From contig NZ_CP132336.1 in the NCBI RefSeq assembly GCF_030758315.1, positions 1,116,001 to 1,180,000 on the forward strand: a stretch of 64,000 bases of DNA, read 5' to 3'. This document shows, piece after piece, positions 44,192-53,256 of this stretch. This DNA comes from Pararhizobium sp. IMCC3301 (GTDB lineage: Bacteria; Pseudomonadota; Alphaproteobacteria; Rhizobiales; GCA-2746425). The first letter of the stretch is position 1; every line of letters begins with the position of its first letter. The position numbers and the translations under genes are program-made. The notes below the pieces were generated by a model. It did not search any database and was not told the DNA's origin. It was given only the letters and a program-made list of their open reading frames with translations.

Positions 44192-44951
44192 GGGTCTGAT
44201 GCATTAGTCTGCGAAGTCCGGAAATACCCCCTATTTCTGTCGCCTATCAAGCGGCCAAACCGAAGAGATCTTCAACAAAACGGATTTCGCCTGTGACTCC
44301 CGGTTGCTTACCATGGACATGCCCGTGTTTGATTGTACGAATGGTCTCGATGCCGCGAAGCGTGGCTTTGGCTGATGACAAGGATTTGAAACCGCGCATT
44401 GGCGTGATCAGCTTTTTGAGGGCAGCGTGGTCACTTTCTATTCGGTTGTTTTCCCACTTGCGACTGATGTGCATGATCCCCTCTCCTGGCAGTTCAAACC
44501 TGTTCATTTCGCCTATCACAAGTGCATAGCTATGCGCCTTGTCGGTAGTGATTGAACGCGGCTGGTAAAGTCGGGCATTTTCGCAGGTTTGTTTCAGAAA
44601 GGCCCTTGCTGCTTTGGCATTTCGACGCGCCGTGATGCGAAAATCAACGAGCTGGCCGCACTGATCCACCGCACGCCAAAGGTAACGCCACTTGCCACCA
44701 ACCCGAATGTAGGTCTCGTCCACATGCCAGCTCAAACCCCGCCAAGATCGGTGTTTGAAGGAGCGATTCGCGATCTCTGGGCCAAATTTGCGTACCCAAC
44801 GATGAATTGTAGATGCGTCGACCGCGATGCCGCGCTCTGCCAACAGATCTCGTACATCTCGGCATGACAGCGCGTAACGGCAATACCAGCGCACCGCACA
44901 CAGAATAACTTTGGGTGGAAACCTATGATGTTTGAACGGACTACGTGACAT
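44192..44951 (-). mobile_element. IS6-family element, one end missing
   Basis: The left end GGGTCTGATGCA (44192) resembles an IS6 terminal repeat. No matching repeat was found after the transposase start, so the right end is probably truncated before 45236. Confidence 0.6.
44247..44951 (-). CDS. IS6-family transposase
   Basis: The 234-residue protein has the HTH (LSCRDVRDLLAERGIAVDASTIHRWV) and DDE core (WHVDETYIRVGGKWRYLWRAVD, SITTDKAHSYA, NNRIESDHAALKKL). The frame is complete, in contrast to the IS6 remnant at 34129. Confidence 0.92.
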   Translation of the reverse strand: MSRSPFKHHRFPPKVILCAVRWYCRYALSCRDVRDLLAERGIAVDASTIHRWVRKFGPEIANRSFKHRSWRGLSWHVDETYIRVGGKWRYLWRAVDQCGQLVDFRITARRNAKAARAFLKQTCENARLYQPRSITTDKAHSYALVIGEMNRFELPGEGIMHISRKWENNRIESDHAALKKLITPMRGFKSLSSAKATLRGIETIRTIKHGHVHGKQPGVTGEIRFVEDLFGLAA

Positions 44952-45236
44952 GATGAATCCTCCAAGTCGGGCATTGCTTCAAATATCCGGTCGAAACCAA
45001 ATGTTCAACGCGTCGAGGTTTCCGGCGAGGTCCCAGCCGATCTGATCCCGGAATGTCCCGCCGCGGTAGTTCCCCGTGAAGAACCTGAATGTTGTTGATA
45101 TGCATGGTTTTTTCTCTGATTTGAAGCAACGTTTTTCGCAAGAAAGGCCGGTTTTGTCGGTTGTTTTCTTGCGTTTTGGGATTCATTTTCTGGGCCGTTT
45201 GTGATTCTCTCAGGGGAATGATTCCTGGAGGATCGG
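44952..45236. other. Interval between IS6 and IS5 transposase genes
   Basis: No intact gene. A minus-strand frame reads FFTGNYRGGTFRDQIGWDLAGN (about 45000-45080), which looks like coding debris of an unidentified gene. The rest probably belongs to the ends of the two flanking elements. Confidence 0.35.
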
Positions 45237-46583
45237 ATGCGACCAAAACAGCAGCAAAAGGCACGGCACGATGATCTGTTCCGTGCTCGCCTCGATCAGA
45301 TCATCAACATGAAGCATGAACTTGTCGTCCTTGCGGACAAGATCGACTGGGCCTGGCTCGATGCGCAATTGGCGGATTGTTTCTCCGACCAAGGCCGGCC
45401 AGCGGAGCCGGTGCGCTTCATGATCGGGATGCTTTTGTTGAAGCACACCTATACGCTTTCTGATGAGCAGGTCTGGGAGCGCTGGGTGCACGATCCCTAT
45501 TTCCAGTACTTCACCGGCGAGGAATTCTTCCAGCACGAACTGCCGCATGAGCGCTCGGGCATGAGCCACTGGCGCAAGCGTATCGGTGACAGGCTGGACA
45601 TTTTGTTGGCCGAGAGCCTGAGGATTGCCGATGAGACCGGTGCCTTGAACAAGCGTGACCTGGCCCGGGTCACAGTGGACACCACGGTGCAGCCCAAGAA
45701 CATTGCCTTTCCCACTGATTCCAAGCTTCTGGAGACGGCGATCTGCCAGTTGGGCAAGCTGGCAAAGGAGCACGGCTTTGATTTGAGACAATCTTACGTC
45801 CGGCTTGCCAAACGGGCGGCCATGATGGCCGGGCGCTACGCCCACGCCAAACAGTTCAAGCGCATGAACCGGCAGATCAAGTTCCTGCGCACCCGGCTGG
45901 GTCGGATCATCCCAGACATCCGGCGCAAGATCGACCGGGACGAAAGGCTGCAAGAGACCTTCGCTGTGCCATTATCCAGAGCCATGCAAATCCGCGGGCA
46001 GAAGCAGCGCCAGCGCGGTTGGAAGCTTTATTCCTGGCACGCTCCGGAGACTGAGTGCATCGGCAAGGGCAAGGCGCGGGCCCCTTACGAGTTCGGCGTC
46101 AAGGTCTCGCTCACCACCACCAACAAACGCTGCAAGGGCGGCCAGTTCATCCTGCACGCCAAAGCTCTGCCCGGTAATCCCTATGATGGTCACACCCTGA
46201 GGGAGGTGATTGAGGAAACCGAAACGCTCACCGGCCGCCAGATTGAGCGGGCCTATGTTGATAAGGGTTATGTCGGTCACGATGCGCCCAAGCCGGGACG
46301 GGTCTTCAGATCGGGCCAAAAGCGCGGCGTTCACGGCCAGATCAAGAAGGAACTCCGGCGGCGATCCGCCATCGAAGCCGTCATCGGTCATTGCAAAACC
46401 GACGGACATCTCGGCCGCAACTTCCTCAAGGGCCGCCTTGGCGATCAGATCAATGCCGTCATGAGCGCCGTAGGCTACAACCTGCGCATCATCCTCAAGT
46501 GGTTGAGGAAACTATTGTGCAAAATCATCGCCGCAATATTGGTGACAATCAACCCGTTCTCAGCGCGCAAGTGGGCTTCTTAA
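45237..46583 (+). CDS. IS5-family transposase (long, IS1478-like)
   Basis: The 448-residue protein has the IS5-type N-terminus (VRFMIGMLLLKHTYTLSDEQVWERW), the first Asp in RVTVDTTVQPKNI, the second in AYVDKGYVGH and the final RRRSAIEAVIGHCKTDGHLGRNFLKG. ATG 45237 follows GGAGG. The frame is intact. The element's right end cuts the YdcF gene a few bases past the stop. Exact terminal repeats were not identified. Confidence 0.9.
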   Translation: MRPKQQQKARHDDLFRARLDQIINMKHELVVLADKIDWAWLDAQLADCFSDQGRPAEPVRFMIGMLLLKHTYTLSDEQVWERWVHDPYFQYFTGEEFFQHELPHERSGMSHWRKRIGDRLDILLAESLRIADETGALNKRDLARVTVDTTVQPKNIAFPTDSKLLETAICQLGKLAKEHGFDLRQSYVRLAKRAAMMAGRYAHAKQFKRMNRQIKFLRTRLGRIIPDIRRKIDRDERLQETFAVPLSRAMQIRGQKQRQRGWKLYSWHAPETECIGKGKARAPYEFGVKVSLTTTNKRCKGGQFILHAKALPGNPYDGHTLREVIEETETLTGRQIERAYVDKGYVGHDAPKPGRVFRSGQKRGVHGQIKKELRRRSAIEAVIGHCKTDGHLGRNFLKGRLGDQINAVMSAVGYNLRIILKWLRKLLCKIIAAILVTINPFSARKWAS

Positions 46584-47248
46584 CAACGGACGCGGTAGTC
46601 TGTCGGGAAAGGAAGCAAGTTACGCCACCCAGCAGCGCAGAAACTCCCCAGCGCCCGTGGCATGTGATAAGCGCTGGTGACCAGTACCCACGCGCCCGCG
46701 GCGTCTGGTGCCATGACACGGGACAGGACGGCGTTCTCTGCCGTCGTTCGCGAGCGTCCCTCGACAATCAGCCTGTCCTCCGGGAGCCCCAGTTGTCGCA
46801 GGATGTCCGGACCCACTTCGAAAGTGCCTTGTGCGGCTGGCGTGATCGCAACTTTGCCGCCCGAATAAAGCACAAGCGCTTCGGGAAACCGCCGTGCCAG
46901 GTGCATGGCAGCAATCAGACGGTCCCCGGCTTGGTTCACCTGCGCCATGCTGGGTGCGTGTTCCGGGGCATCACCTTCTGCACCGCCGAGAACGAGTATG
47001 CCGGTTGCTTGCTCGATCTTTGGGTTCGCGGGGTATGACCGCTCCAGGGGATTGAGGACGAGATTGCCAACGGGAAACACGCCGATAGCAATAGTAATGC
47101 TCAACGCAAAAACAAGAGACCTAGTCGCTGCCACATTGCGCCCGCGCCATAGACATACGAGTGGCAGGGCAAAGAGAAATACAAGCAGTGTCTCCGGCCG
47201 GATCAGCAGCCAGGCAGTCTTGCTGGCGATAAGAAAGACCGTGTCCAA
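46580..47248 (-). pseudogene. YdcF/DUF218-family protein truncated at the C-terminus
   Basis: The frame encodes two N-terminal membrane helices and the DUF218 core: ILVLGGAEGD, LVLYSGGK, VGPDILRQLGLPEDRLIVEGRSRTTAENA and VLVTSAYHMPRALGSF. It ends abruptly at FPTDYRVRC where the IS5 copy begins, roughly 20-40 residues short of usual length. YdcF proteins are linked to envelope polysaccharide metabolism. It may be partly functional. Confidence 0.8.
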
Positions 47249-47266
47249 TGGATCTTCTCTCTGCGA

Positions 47267-47509
47267 TCAGTTTTTGCCGGGATGAATGCGAATGCCGGGG
47301 GCGTCATCTGGCGCACCGATGAATTCGATGCCGGCCGCTTCGAGGCACGCTTCTATTCTGAACAGAGTGCTAATGTTCGCCGAAACAATATCATCTACGC
47401 TTTCGAGGCGTTTTATTGTGCTCGACCCGACACCACTTTTTCGGCTGAGGTCATCTATCGTCCAGCGCAATCCAGCTCTAGCCATGCGTATTTGCTGCGG
47501 TATGATCAT
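47267..47509 (-). CDS. Small XRE-family HTH regulator
   Basis: The 80-residue protein is nearly all helix-turn-helix: IIPQQIRMARAGLRWTIDDLSRKSGVGSSTIKRLESVD, then a helical tail. ATG 47509 (MIIPQQ) is preferred. It is divergent from the recombinase gene with only 35 bases between starts, and palindromes fill that gap, so it likely represses itself and the recombinase. Confidence 0.8.
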   Translation of the reverse strand: MIIPQQIRMARAGLRWTIDDLSRKSGVGSSTIKRLESVDDIVSANISTLFRIEACLEAAGIEFIGAPDDAPGIRIHPGKN

Positions 47510-47530
47510 TGACGCCAGCCAAAGTGATCT

Positions 47531-47556
47531 ATAAAGTTCCATTTATGGTCCATAAA
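47531..47556. promoter_or_regulatory. Overlapping palindromes between regulator and recombinase genes
   Basis: ATAAA-N6-TTTAT (47531-47546) overlaps the perfect palindrome TTTATGGTCCATAAA (47542-47556). The recombinase start codon ATG 47545 lies inside the second. ATAAAGTTCC and ATAAAGTGCC also form a direct repeat 21 bases apart. A bound XRE regulator would block recombinase translation and transcription. Confidence 0.6.
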
Positions 47557-48456
47557 GTGCCTCATTCAGCTATCGACTGGCGCTCCCAATTCCAGCGCCT
47601 AGAGGGCGCCTATGCACCTGCAACAATGCGCAGTTACCGTGCGGATGTCGAGGCGTTCGAGACTTGGTGTCAGGAAAATAAATGCGACGCCTTTCCTGCA
47701 TCTGTGGATACGGTATGTCGCTTCCTGCAAGAGCAGGGTGCAAATAAAGCGCCGTCGACGGTACGGCGACGACTTTACGCCATCCGGAAAGTACATCGAC
47801 TCCTGCAATTAGAGGACCCCACTTATGACGAAGACATCAACCTGACATTCCGCCGTATCCGGCGCGCAAAGCACACGCGTCCAAAACAGGCAAAGGGCCT
47901 AACGCGGGAGTATCTGGAAAGGTTCCTCGACGTCCAGCCCGACAATCCATGGGGACTACGCAACCGGGCCATGTTGTCTCTGGGCTATGAGTTACTCGCA
48001 CGGCGCTCTGAACTTGTTGCCCTGACAACAAGCGATCTGGAATTTTTAAGCGACGGCACATCACGCGTCATCATCAGGCGTAGCAAGGCGGACCCCTTCG
48101 GTCAGGGCAGGATCGCGTTTACATCCAAGATTACCTCAAAAGCTGTGCTCGACTGGCTGGCGTGGCGAGGTCCGGACATCACGTACCTGTTCTGTCCGAT
48201 CTATCAGGGCAAGGCGGTCGATCGGGACTTGAGTACGACGACAGTCAAACGTTTGGTGAAATCTGCTGCCAAAGCCGCTGGTCTCGAACAAGAGATCATC
48301 GACACATTCAGCGGACATTCGTTGCGGGTCGGTGCGGCACAGGATTTACTCTGCGCGGGGTATGACGCAGCGGCAATCATGCGCGCAGGAGGATGGAAGT
48401 CGATTAATATTCTGGGGCGGTATCTGGAGGTGGCCGAGCATAATGTCTGGGCGTGA
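47545..48456 (+). CDS. Tyrosine recombinase (integrase family)
   Basis: The 303-residue protein has an N-terminal SAM-like domain (YAPATMRSYRADVEAFETWC) and the catalytic set: Arg in LLARRSELVAL, HSLR in FSGHSLRVGAAQ, Trp in GGWKS and Tyr in LGRYLEVAE. It resembles stand-alone integrase/recombinases of rhizobial plasmids (y4-type). ATG 47545 is used; the frame is open to 47509. No att site or cargo is evident. ACCCGAT/ATCGGGT at 48464-48487 is a weak hairpin after the stop. Confidence 0.88.
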   Translation: MVHKVPHSAIDWRSQFQRLEGAYAPATMRSYRADVEAFETWCQENKCDAFPASVDTVCRFLQEQGANKAPSTVRRRLYAIRKVHRLLQLEDPTYDEDINLTFRRIRRAKHTRPKQAKGLTREYLERFLDVQPDNPWGLRNRAMLSLGYELLARRSELVALTTSDLEFLSDGTSRVIIRRSKADPFGQGRIAFTSKITSKAVLDWLAWRGPDITYLFCPIYQGKAVDRDLSTTTVKRLVKSAAKAAGLEQEIIDTFSGHSLRVGAAQDLLCAGYDAAAIMRAGGWKSINILGRYLEVAEHNVWA

Positions 48457-48516
48457 CCCAAGTACCCGATAACGGTGGACATCGGGTGTTTGCTTCACTT
48501 AGAGTATCCGTCTTGG

Positions 48517-49231
48517 TCAAGCGAGTTTTGGTTTCCATTTTCTATCGGCTTTGATCAAAGCGTTTGCGAGTTCAATGAGCTTTCGCATGATGGCGGTGAG
48601 TGCGAACTTTGCAGGTTTTCCCGCCTTGATCATGGCTAGGTATTTGTCTCGCATGTCGGGATTGAACCTGGATTCCACGAGGGCGGGCATATAGAGTGCA
48701 TCGCGCAGATGTTTGCGTCCGCCCTGGATGAAGGCCTTGCCTTTCCACGTCCCGGATTGGCGGGTCATTGGCGCCAGACCGGCAAGGGGAGCGATCTGCT
48801 TTTTGCCCAGCGCGCCTATTTCAGGACACTCGATGAGAATCGCTGCAGCGGCCACCTGGTCTATTCCACCAATTGAGCGCAGAATGGCATAGGCCCGTGT
48901 GCGTTTTGGACACGTATTGATCAGTCTTTCCATTTCGCCTTGAAGTGCGGTGAGTTGACGCTCGATCTGGGCAAGGCGGGCTTGCATCTGACGCCGTGTG
49001 AAGGCCAGGGTTTGTGTCTTGAGACGGTTCTTGAGGCGGGTGCGATCCTTTACCAACGCGGTGCGGGCTATCTGCAACTCTTTGAGATTATTTTGATCTT
49101 CAGCCGCAGGCGCGTCGGGAACCAGTTCCAAAGCCGAGCCCATCCGAGCCAACATCCGGGCATCCACTGCATCGGTTTTTACCCGTATGCCTTGAGCCTG
49201 CGCAAAGCGGCGGGCCTGAAGCGGATTGACC
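48517..49231 (-). pseudogene. C-terminal part of an IS110-family transposase
   Basis: The frame contains RVKTDAVDARMLARMG and the transposase_20 domain (ILRSIGGIDQVAAAAILIECPEIG, IAPLAGLAPMTRQSGTWKGKAFIQGGRKHLRDALYMPAL). It is cut at 49231, just after the carbamoyltransferase stop, losing the N-terminal DEDD half. Only an N-terminal IS110 fragment exists elsewhere (24968). Confidence 0.85.
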
Positions 49232-49232
49232 T

Positions 49233-50981
49233 TTAGGCTGGCTTCAGAAGAACAAAGTTTCCAAGCATCAGAACATCCATATCCGTACGCTCAAAACACG
49301 CAATCGCCTGTTCCGGCGTATCCACGACAGGTTCATTTTCGTTGAAGCTTGTATTCAGAACGATGCCATACCCAGTGCGTTCTTTGAGAGCTTTTATCAA
49401 TTTGTAGTACCGAGGGTTGTTTTCCTCATCCACGCTCTGTAAACGGCCTGTTCCATCTACGTGCGTCACAGCCGGAAATACGTCACGCCATTCCGGTTTG
49501 AATTTAACGACATGCATCATGAACGGGCTTTCGATGTCCTGTTCAAAAAAGCGACCGATCTCCTCGCGAAGCACGGATGGCGCAAAGGGGCGGAAGGATT
49601 CCCGCTTTTTGATCTTTTTGTTGATCGTTTCTTTCATGTCTTTAATGGCTGGATTGGCCAGAATGGACCTATTCCCCAGCGCCCTTGGACCCCATTCGCT
49701 GCGGCCCTGATACCAACCCACCACGGCGCCGTCGGCAATATGCTGTGCGGCGAGCTTGATCACTTCGTCCTCTTGTCGACATTCATGGACCGGATAGCCG
49801 GACGCCTCCGCAGCATGGCGTACATGCGATTCGGGATATTCAGGGCCCCAGAAGGAATGTTTCATTTCAAAACGCTCCGTCTGCCCCAAACCCATATGCC
49901 AGCAATGATATGCCGCACCAATGGCAGTTCCGTCGTCTGATGCTGCAGATTGCAGATACATTCTGTCTACCGGGAAATCGCGATAGATACATGCATTCAT
50001 GACACCATTCAGCGCGCATCCACCTGCCATCGCGAGGCGCTCTATCGGAACGTAGGTTGCCAGGGTATTCAAGCAATGCGCCGCCGCCTGCTCGAAGCGC
50101 ACTTGCGTTGAACGAGCAATGTCCATTTCGCGTTGCGTTATTTCGGAGGTGCGTTCTCTCGGATCACCAAGCAGTTCTATGAGTTTGTCAGAGAAGATAC
50201 GTCCCAGTTTCATCTGACGATCGTCGGACAGCTGGGCTTCACTGAGACCCCGACTGATCGAAAAGTACTTGGAGTTGAGTTGAAACCATTTCCCGGCTTC
50301 CAATTTCACGATTTTTTCCATCTCTTCGGCGTACTTATCCTCGCCGTATGGAGCCAGCCCCATGACCTTGTACTCTTCGCCAAATAAATCAAATCCGATG
50401 AATTGGCACATCGCGGTATAGAAATGCCCAAGACTGTTTGGTACCGCAACCTTATCGAGAACTTCAATCGTGTTGCCCTCGCAGCGCGCCGCCATTGCAC
50501 TAACGAAATCTCCGGACCCATCATAAGAGAACCCTGCCGTCAATTTTTCAAATGGGGACATGAAATATGCACTAGCGATGTGCGCCAAATGGTGCTCCAC
50601 AGTGTGGAGTTTGTAGCTCACTTGGCTAGGGTCTTCCCCGCAAATTTCTGAGAGATTATCCAGTGTCTTGGCTGTCCCTCTCTGGCGTGATGTGAACCGA
50701 GACACGGCCTCCAAACCAACAGACGGATTGAAAAGGACATACTTTGCCTTTGCTGCAATATTGGCATCTGGCTGCCGCGCAAGAGCAACGTGCGTTATGT
50801 CTCGAAGTCGCAGCCCTGCGTCTTTCAATAGCCAACGGATCGCGTTCGCCGGAAACTCCATCGTGTGCTTGCGCCGGTCGCCCAGGCGCTCTTCGGTGAC
50901 GGCACCGACAAGCTTGCCGTCGAGTACAAGGCAAGCCGAGGAGTCTGGGTGAAAGGCGTTCAAGCCCAAGATTGCGGTCAT
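49233..50981 (-). CDS. NodU/CmcH-family O-carbamoyltransferase
   Basis: The 582-residue protein starts MTAILGLNAFHPDSSACLVLDGKLVGAVTEER and has the HHLAHIASAYFMSPFE metal-binding histidines, GGCALNGVMNACI, GWYQGRSEWGPRALGNRSILANP and ESFRPFAPSVL, all typical. It transfers carbamoyl from carbamoyl phosphate to a sugar hydroxyl. The last residues adjoin an IS110 remnant, but the length is normal. In this locus it probably decorates the polysaccharide. Confidence 0.92.
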   Translation of the reverse strand: MTAILGLNAFHPDSSACLVLDGKLVGAVTEERLGDRRKHTMEFPANAIRWLLKDAGLRLRDITHVALARQPDANIAAKAKYVLFNPSVGLEAVSRFTSRQRGTAKTLDNLSEICGEDPSQVSYKLHTVEHHLAHIASAYFMSPFEKLTAGFSYDGSGDFVSAMAARCEGNTIEVLDKVAVPNSLGHFYTAMCQFIGFDLFGEEYKVMGLAPYGEDKYAEEMEKIVKLEAGKWFQLNSKYFSISRGLSEAQLSDDRQMKLGRIFSDKLIELLGDPRERTSEITQREMDIARSTQVRFEQAAAHCLNTLATYVPIERLAMAGGCALNGVMNACIYRDFPVDRMYLQSAASDDGTAIGAAYHCWHMGLGQTERFEMKHSFWGPEYPESHVRHAAEASGYPVHECRQEDEVIKLAAQHIADGAVVGWYQGRSEWGPRALGNRSILANPAIKDMKETINKKIKKRESFRPFAPSVLREEIGRFFEQDIESPFMMHVVKFKPEWRDVFPAVTHVDGTGRLQSVDEENNPRYYKLIKALKERTGYGIVLNTSFNENEPVVDTPEQAIACFERTDMDVLMLGNFVLLKPA

Positions 50982-51012
50982 GTTACCTACCTATTGCCGA
51001 GTTGTTGCTGTG

Positions 51013-51921
51013 TTAGGGAAGTGGGTCTCTTCCCGGGGCAGATCCAATCAGGGAAAGAATTTGATCAAGATGTCGATCATAGCTGTGTGCCAGGGCGAAT
51101 TCCCTGCGCCTGCGCATTAAGTCTACCGAGTTGAATTTGTCGAGTTGTCCGAGAACATGATCAAGGAGTGCGGGAGTTTTATCTGCCCTGCCCTCGTCCG
51201 CCAGCGATACCAATTCGCTGTCTTGATACGCCTCTAACCAGCTTCCAACCACGGTTTTGCCAGTGGCAAGATATTCCAGCATTTTAGGAGAATTAACGGG
51301 CCTGCCCAGGACCCTCTTAGCTTTGAAACACAACAGCCAGACATCGATATCTGCGCAGGCTTCTATGATATCCGATGGAGAGGTCAGCCCGGGAAACACG
51401 CAATTCGGCATTTCAAGAATGGCTGCCAAATTTGGTTTCGACTGATACTCCTTCGGCAAAGGGCCCCAAAAGGTAAACTCGGCGCTCGGTTGACGCTGAA
51501 CCATTTCACGAATGTTGAGCCAGTCGATCCATTCAGCAGCCAAATTTCCAACATATCCAATTTGTGGCGGTCCGGTGCGGCGGTGTGACAGGCGAAACAG
51601 CACGGCAGCACTCGCCCAAAGTACCCTGCGCAAAAAAACTGACGGGCCATAATTTCTGTTTTTACGATGCGCTGAAGTATCAATACGCTTAGCCATCGCC
51701 AAATCCTTTTCCTGCTTGCCTTCAGGTATTGATAGATCTTCTGCAGTGCCTCTTGAAGCTTTGTCCCAACCGTAGGTGTGCGCTGCCAGATCGGCACAGA
51801 CAACCAAGAGGACTGCAGTGTGACGTTGACCGCCAGCAATAGTGCCTCTTAGAAGCCCCCCGACGACGCAGTCGGACCTTCACGAGGAAAAGTGTCAAGG
51901 CAAATTTTGATTCTCTTTAGG
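51013..51921 (-). pseudogene. Family 4-type glycosyltransferase with damaged N-terminal half
   Basis: The C-terminal GT-B half is good (QIGYVGNLAAEWIDWLNIREMV, FTFWGPLPKEYQS, CVFPGLTS, VNSPKMLEYLATGKTVVGS) and ends at 51013. Upstream, frame 51840-51807 continues as TAVLLVVCADLAAHTYGWDK. A separate frame near 51870-51915 reads KRIKICLDTFPREGPTASSGGF then stops. The usual start codon and most of the acceptor domain are absent, indicating a deletion plus frameshift. A short product from an internal start (ATG 51696) is possible but unlikely to be active. Confidence 0.7.
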
Positions 51922-53256
51922 TTAAAGAGCACTTTGACGGTCCGCTGTTTTCTTTAGCAGCGCTGCCAATTGCTCAGCGTTACGATCAAGGTCGTAGGCC
52001 TGCAAGTGTTCTTTGTTGATTGGCAGCATCAGCCCCTGACCGGCTAAGGCCTGTAACTTTTGGGCTGAGCCATGAGCATCTTCTGGATCGAAGACCAATG
52101 CGCCGCCCACGCGCTCAAAGAAGCTTTTTTGAGCACCCTCGCACACAAAGGCAATGATCGGCTTTCCAGAAGCAAGATATTCGAAGGATTTCGAAGCTAG
52201 GCAGTAGTCCCGCCCCCCAAACCGTTTCATCGAGGTGGCCAGAAGGCCCGACATATCCTTGAGGAAAACCGGCATCTCCTGCCGCGGGAGCGGGCCGTGA
52301 AAAATGCACTTATCCTCCAAGCAGTACGTCGCCGCCATGTTGGGAAGCCAGTCGGGGGTGTGGCCGACATGGTGAAAGCGCATGCGCTGGGCAAAATCGG
52401 GCGCACGCTGCTCAAGTGCCTGCCAGGCTTTGAAGAAATAAAGCGGTGACCGGTAACTCCAGTCCTCGGTGCCGGGTTCATAGTGCAAGAAGCGGTGCGG
52501 GGCCTTCAGCGAAGCCGGCTTGGGAGGAGTATAATAAAAACTGCCCACGTAGCCGATATCGACGGTGTCACCGGTGTCGTACCAAGCCGCGTGGTCGGGA
52601 AACGCCTCTACTCCACCAATACCGTTGGGAATGACGTGTAGTTTATCGGTGGGCAGACCAGCATGGGTCTTGGCGAACAAATTGGTCAATTCTCGCGTGA
52701 CCCCAACTATTGCATCTGCCGCAGCAAACGCCTGGGCCTCGTCCCGGAACTTGCGCGCGTAATGGAGACGTGTGATCTGCGGTGCTGGTGACCACTGCGC
52801 CCAAGCGTCGCGCATGTCCAGAATATAGGGCGCCCCCAACACCCGCGCCGCAGTGGCGCCAAGTCCGGTGGCGCCGAATGGTGGCGCGCTGGCATAGACC
52901 GCGGCGAAGGAGCGTTCAGTCTTCAGTCGAGCCAGCACGCGCGCAAGGTCCGGGGCGAAGCGGCGCTCGAACGTGTCGTTTAGCGTAGTCAGCATCCTCC
53001 ACAGCTGCCTCAGCGGGGATTCGTCTGTAAGCAGTTGGTCTTCACGAATGTAGCGGATGTCCACCCCGACCAAGCCTTCGGACAGGTCCGGGTTTACCTT
53101 GCCGCCAAAGATTCGAGCGGCCTGATCGGGGTGGATCGTGATCACGGTGGGTCGAATACCCAAGGCCGATAGACGCCGGGCGAACTCGATGCTGCGGAAC
53201 GCTCCGGTCGATTGCACTGGCGCGAATTGTAGCGCGATCATCAGGACGTCGATCAT
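51922..53256 (-). CDS. Family 4 glycosyltransferase
   Basis: The 444-residue GT-B protein has an N-terminal domain (LMIALQFAPVQSTGAFRSIEFARRL), the linker-region VIPNGIGGVEAF and a donor-binding C-terminal domain (CLASKSFEYLASGKPIIAFV). The start overlaps the epimerase stop by 4 bases (ATGA). It resembles WbpH/WbpJ-type enzymes by position next to the WbpG/HisH/HisF/WbpI-like genes; the donor is probably an amino-uronic sugar, by inference. Confidence 0.88.
   Translation of the reverse strand: MIDVLMIALQFAPVQSTGAFRSIEFARRLSALGIRPTVITIHPDQAARIFGGKVNPDLSEGLVGVDIRYIREDQLLTDESPLRQLWRMLTTLNDTFERRFAPDLARVLARLKTERSFAAVYASAPPFGATGLGATAARVLGAPYILDMRDAWAQWSPAPQITRLHYARKFRDEAQAFAAADAIVGVTRELTNLFAKTHAGLPTDKLHVIPNGIGGVEAFPDHAAWYDTGDTVDIGYVGSFYYTPPKPASLKAPHRFLHYEPGTEDWSYRSPLYFFKAWQALEQRAPDFAQRMRFHHVGHTPDWLPNMAATYCLEDKCIFHGPLPRQEMPVFLKDMSGLLATSMKRFGGRDYCLASKSFEYLASGKPIIAFVCEGAQKSFFERVGGALVFDPEDAHGSAQKLQALAGQGLMLPINKEHLQAYDLDRNAEQLAALLKKTADRQSAL

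Noticed and set aside
24968-49231. A composite transposon bounded by IS110
   Set aside because: Both IS110 sequences are incomplete halves and their order does not fit one split copy; IS110 elements also do not usually form composite transposons.
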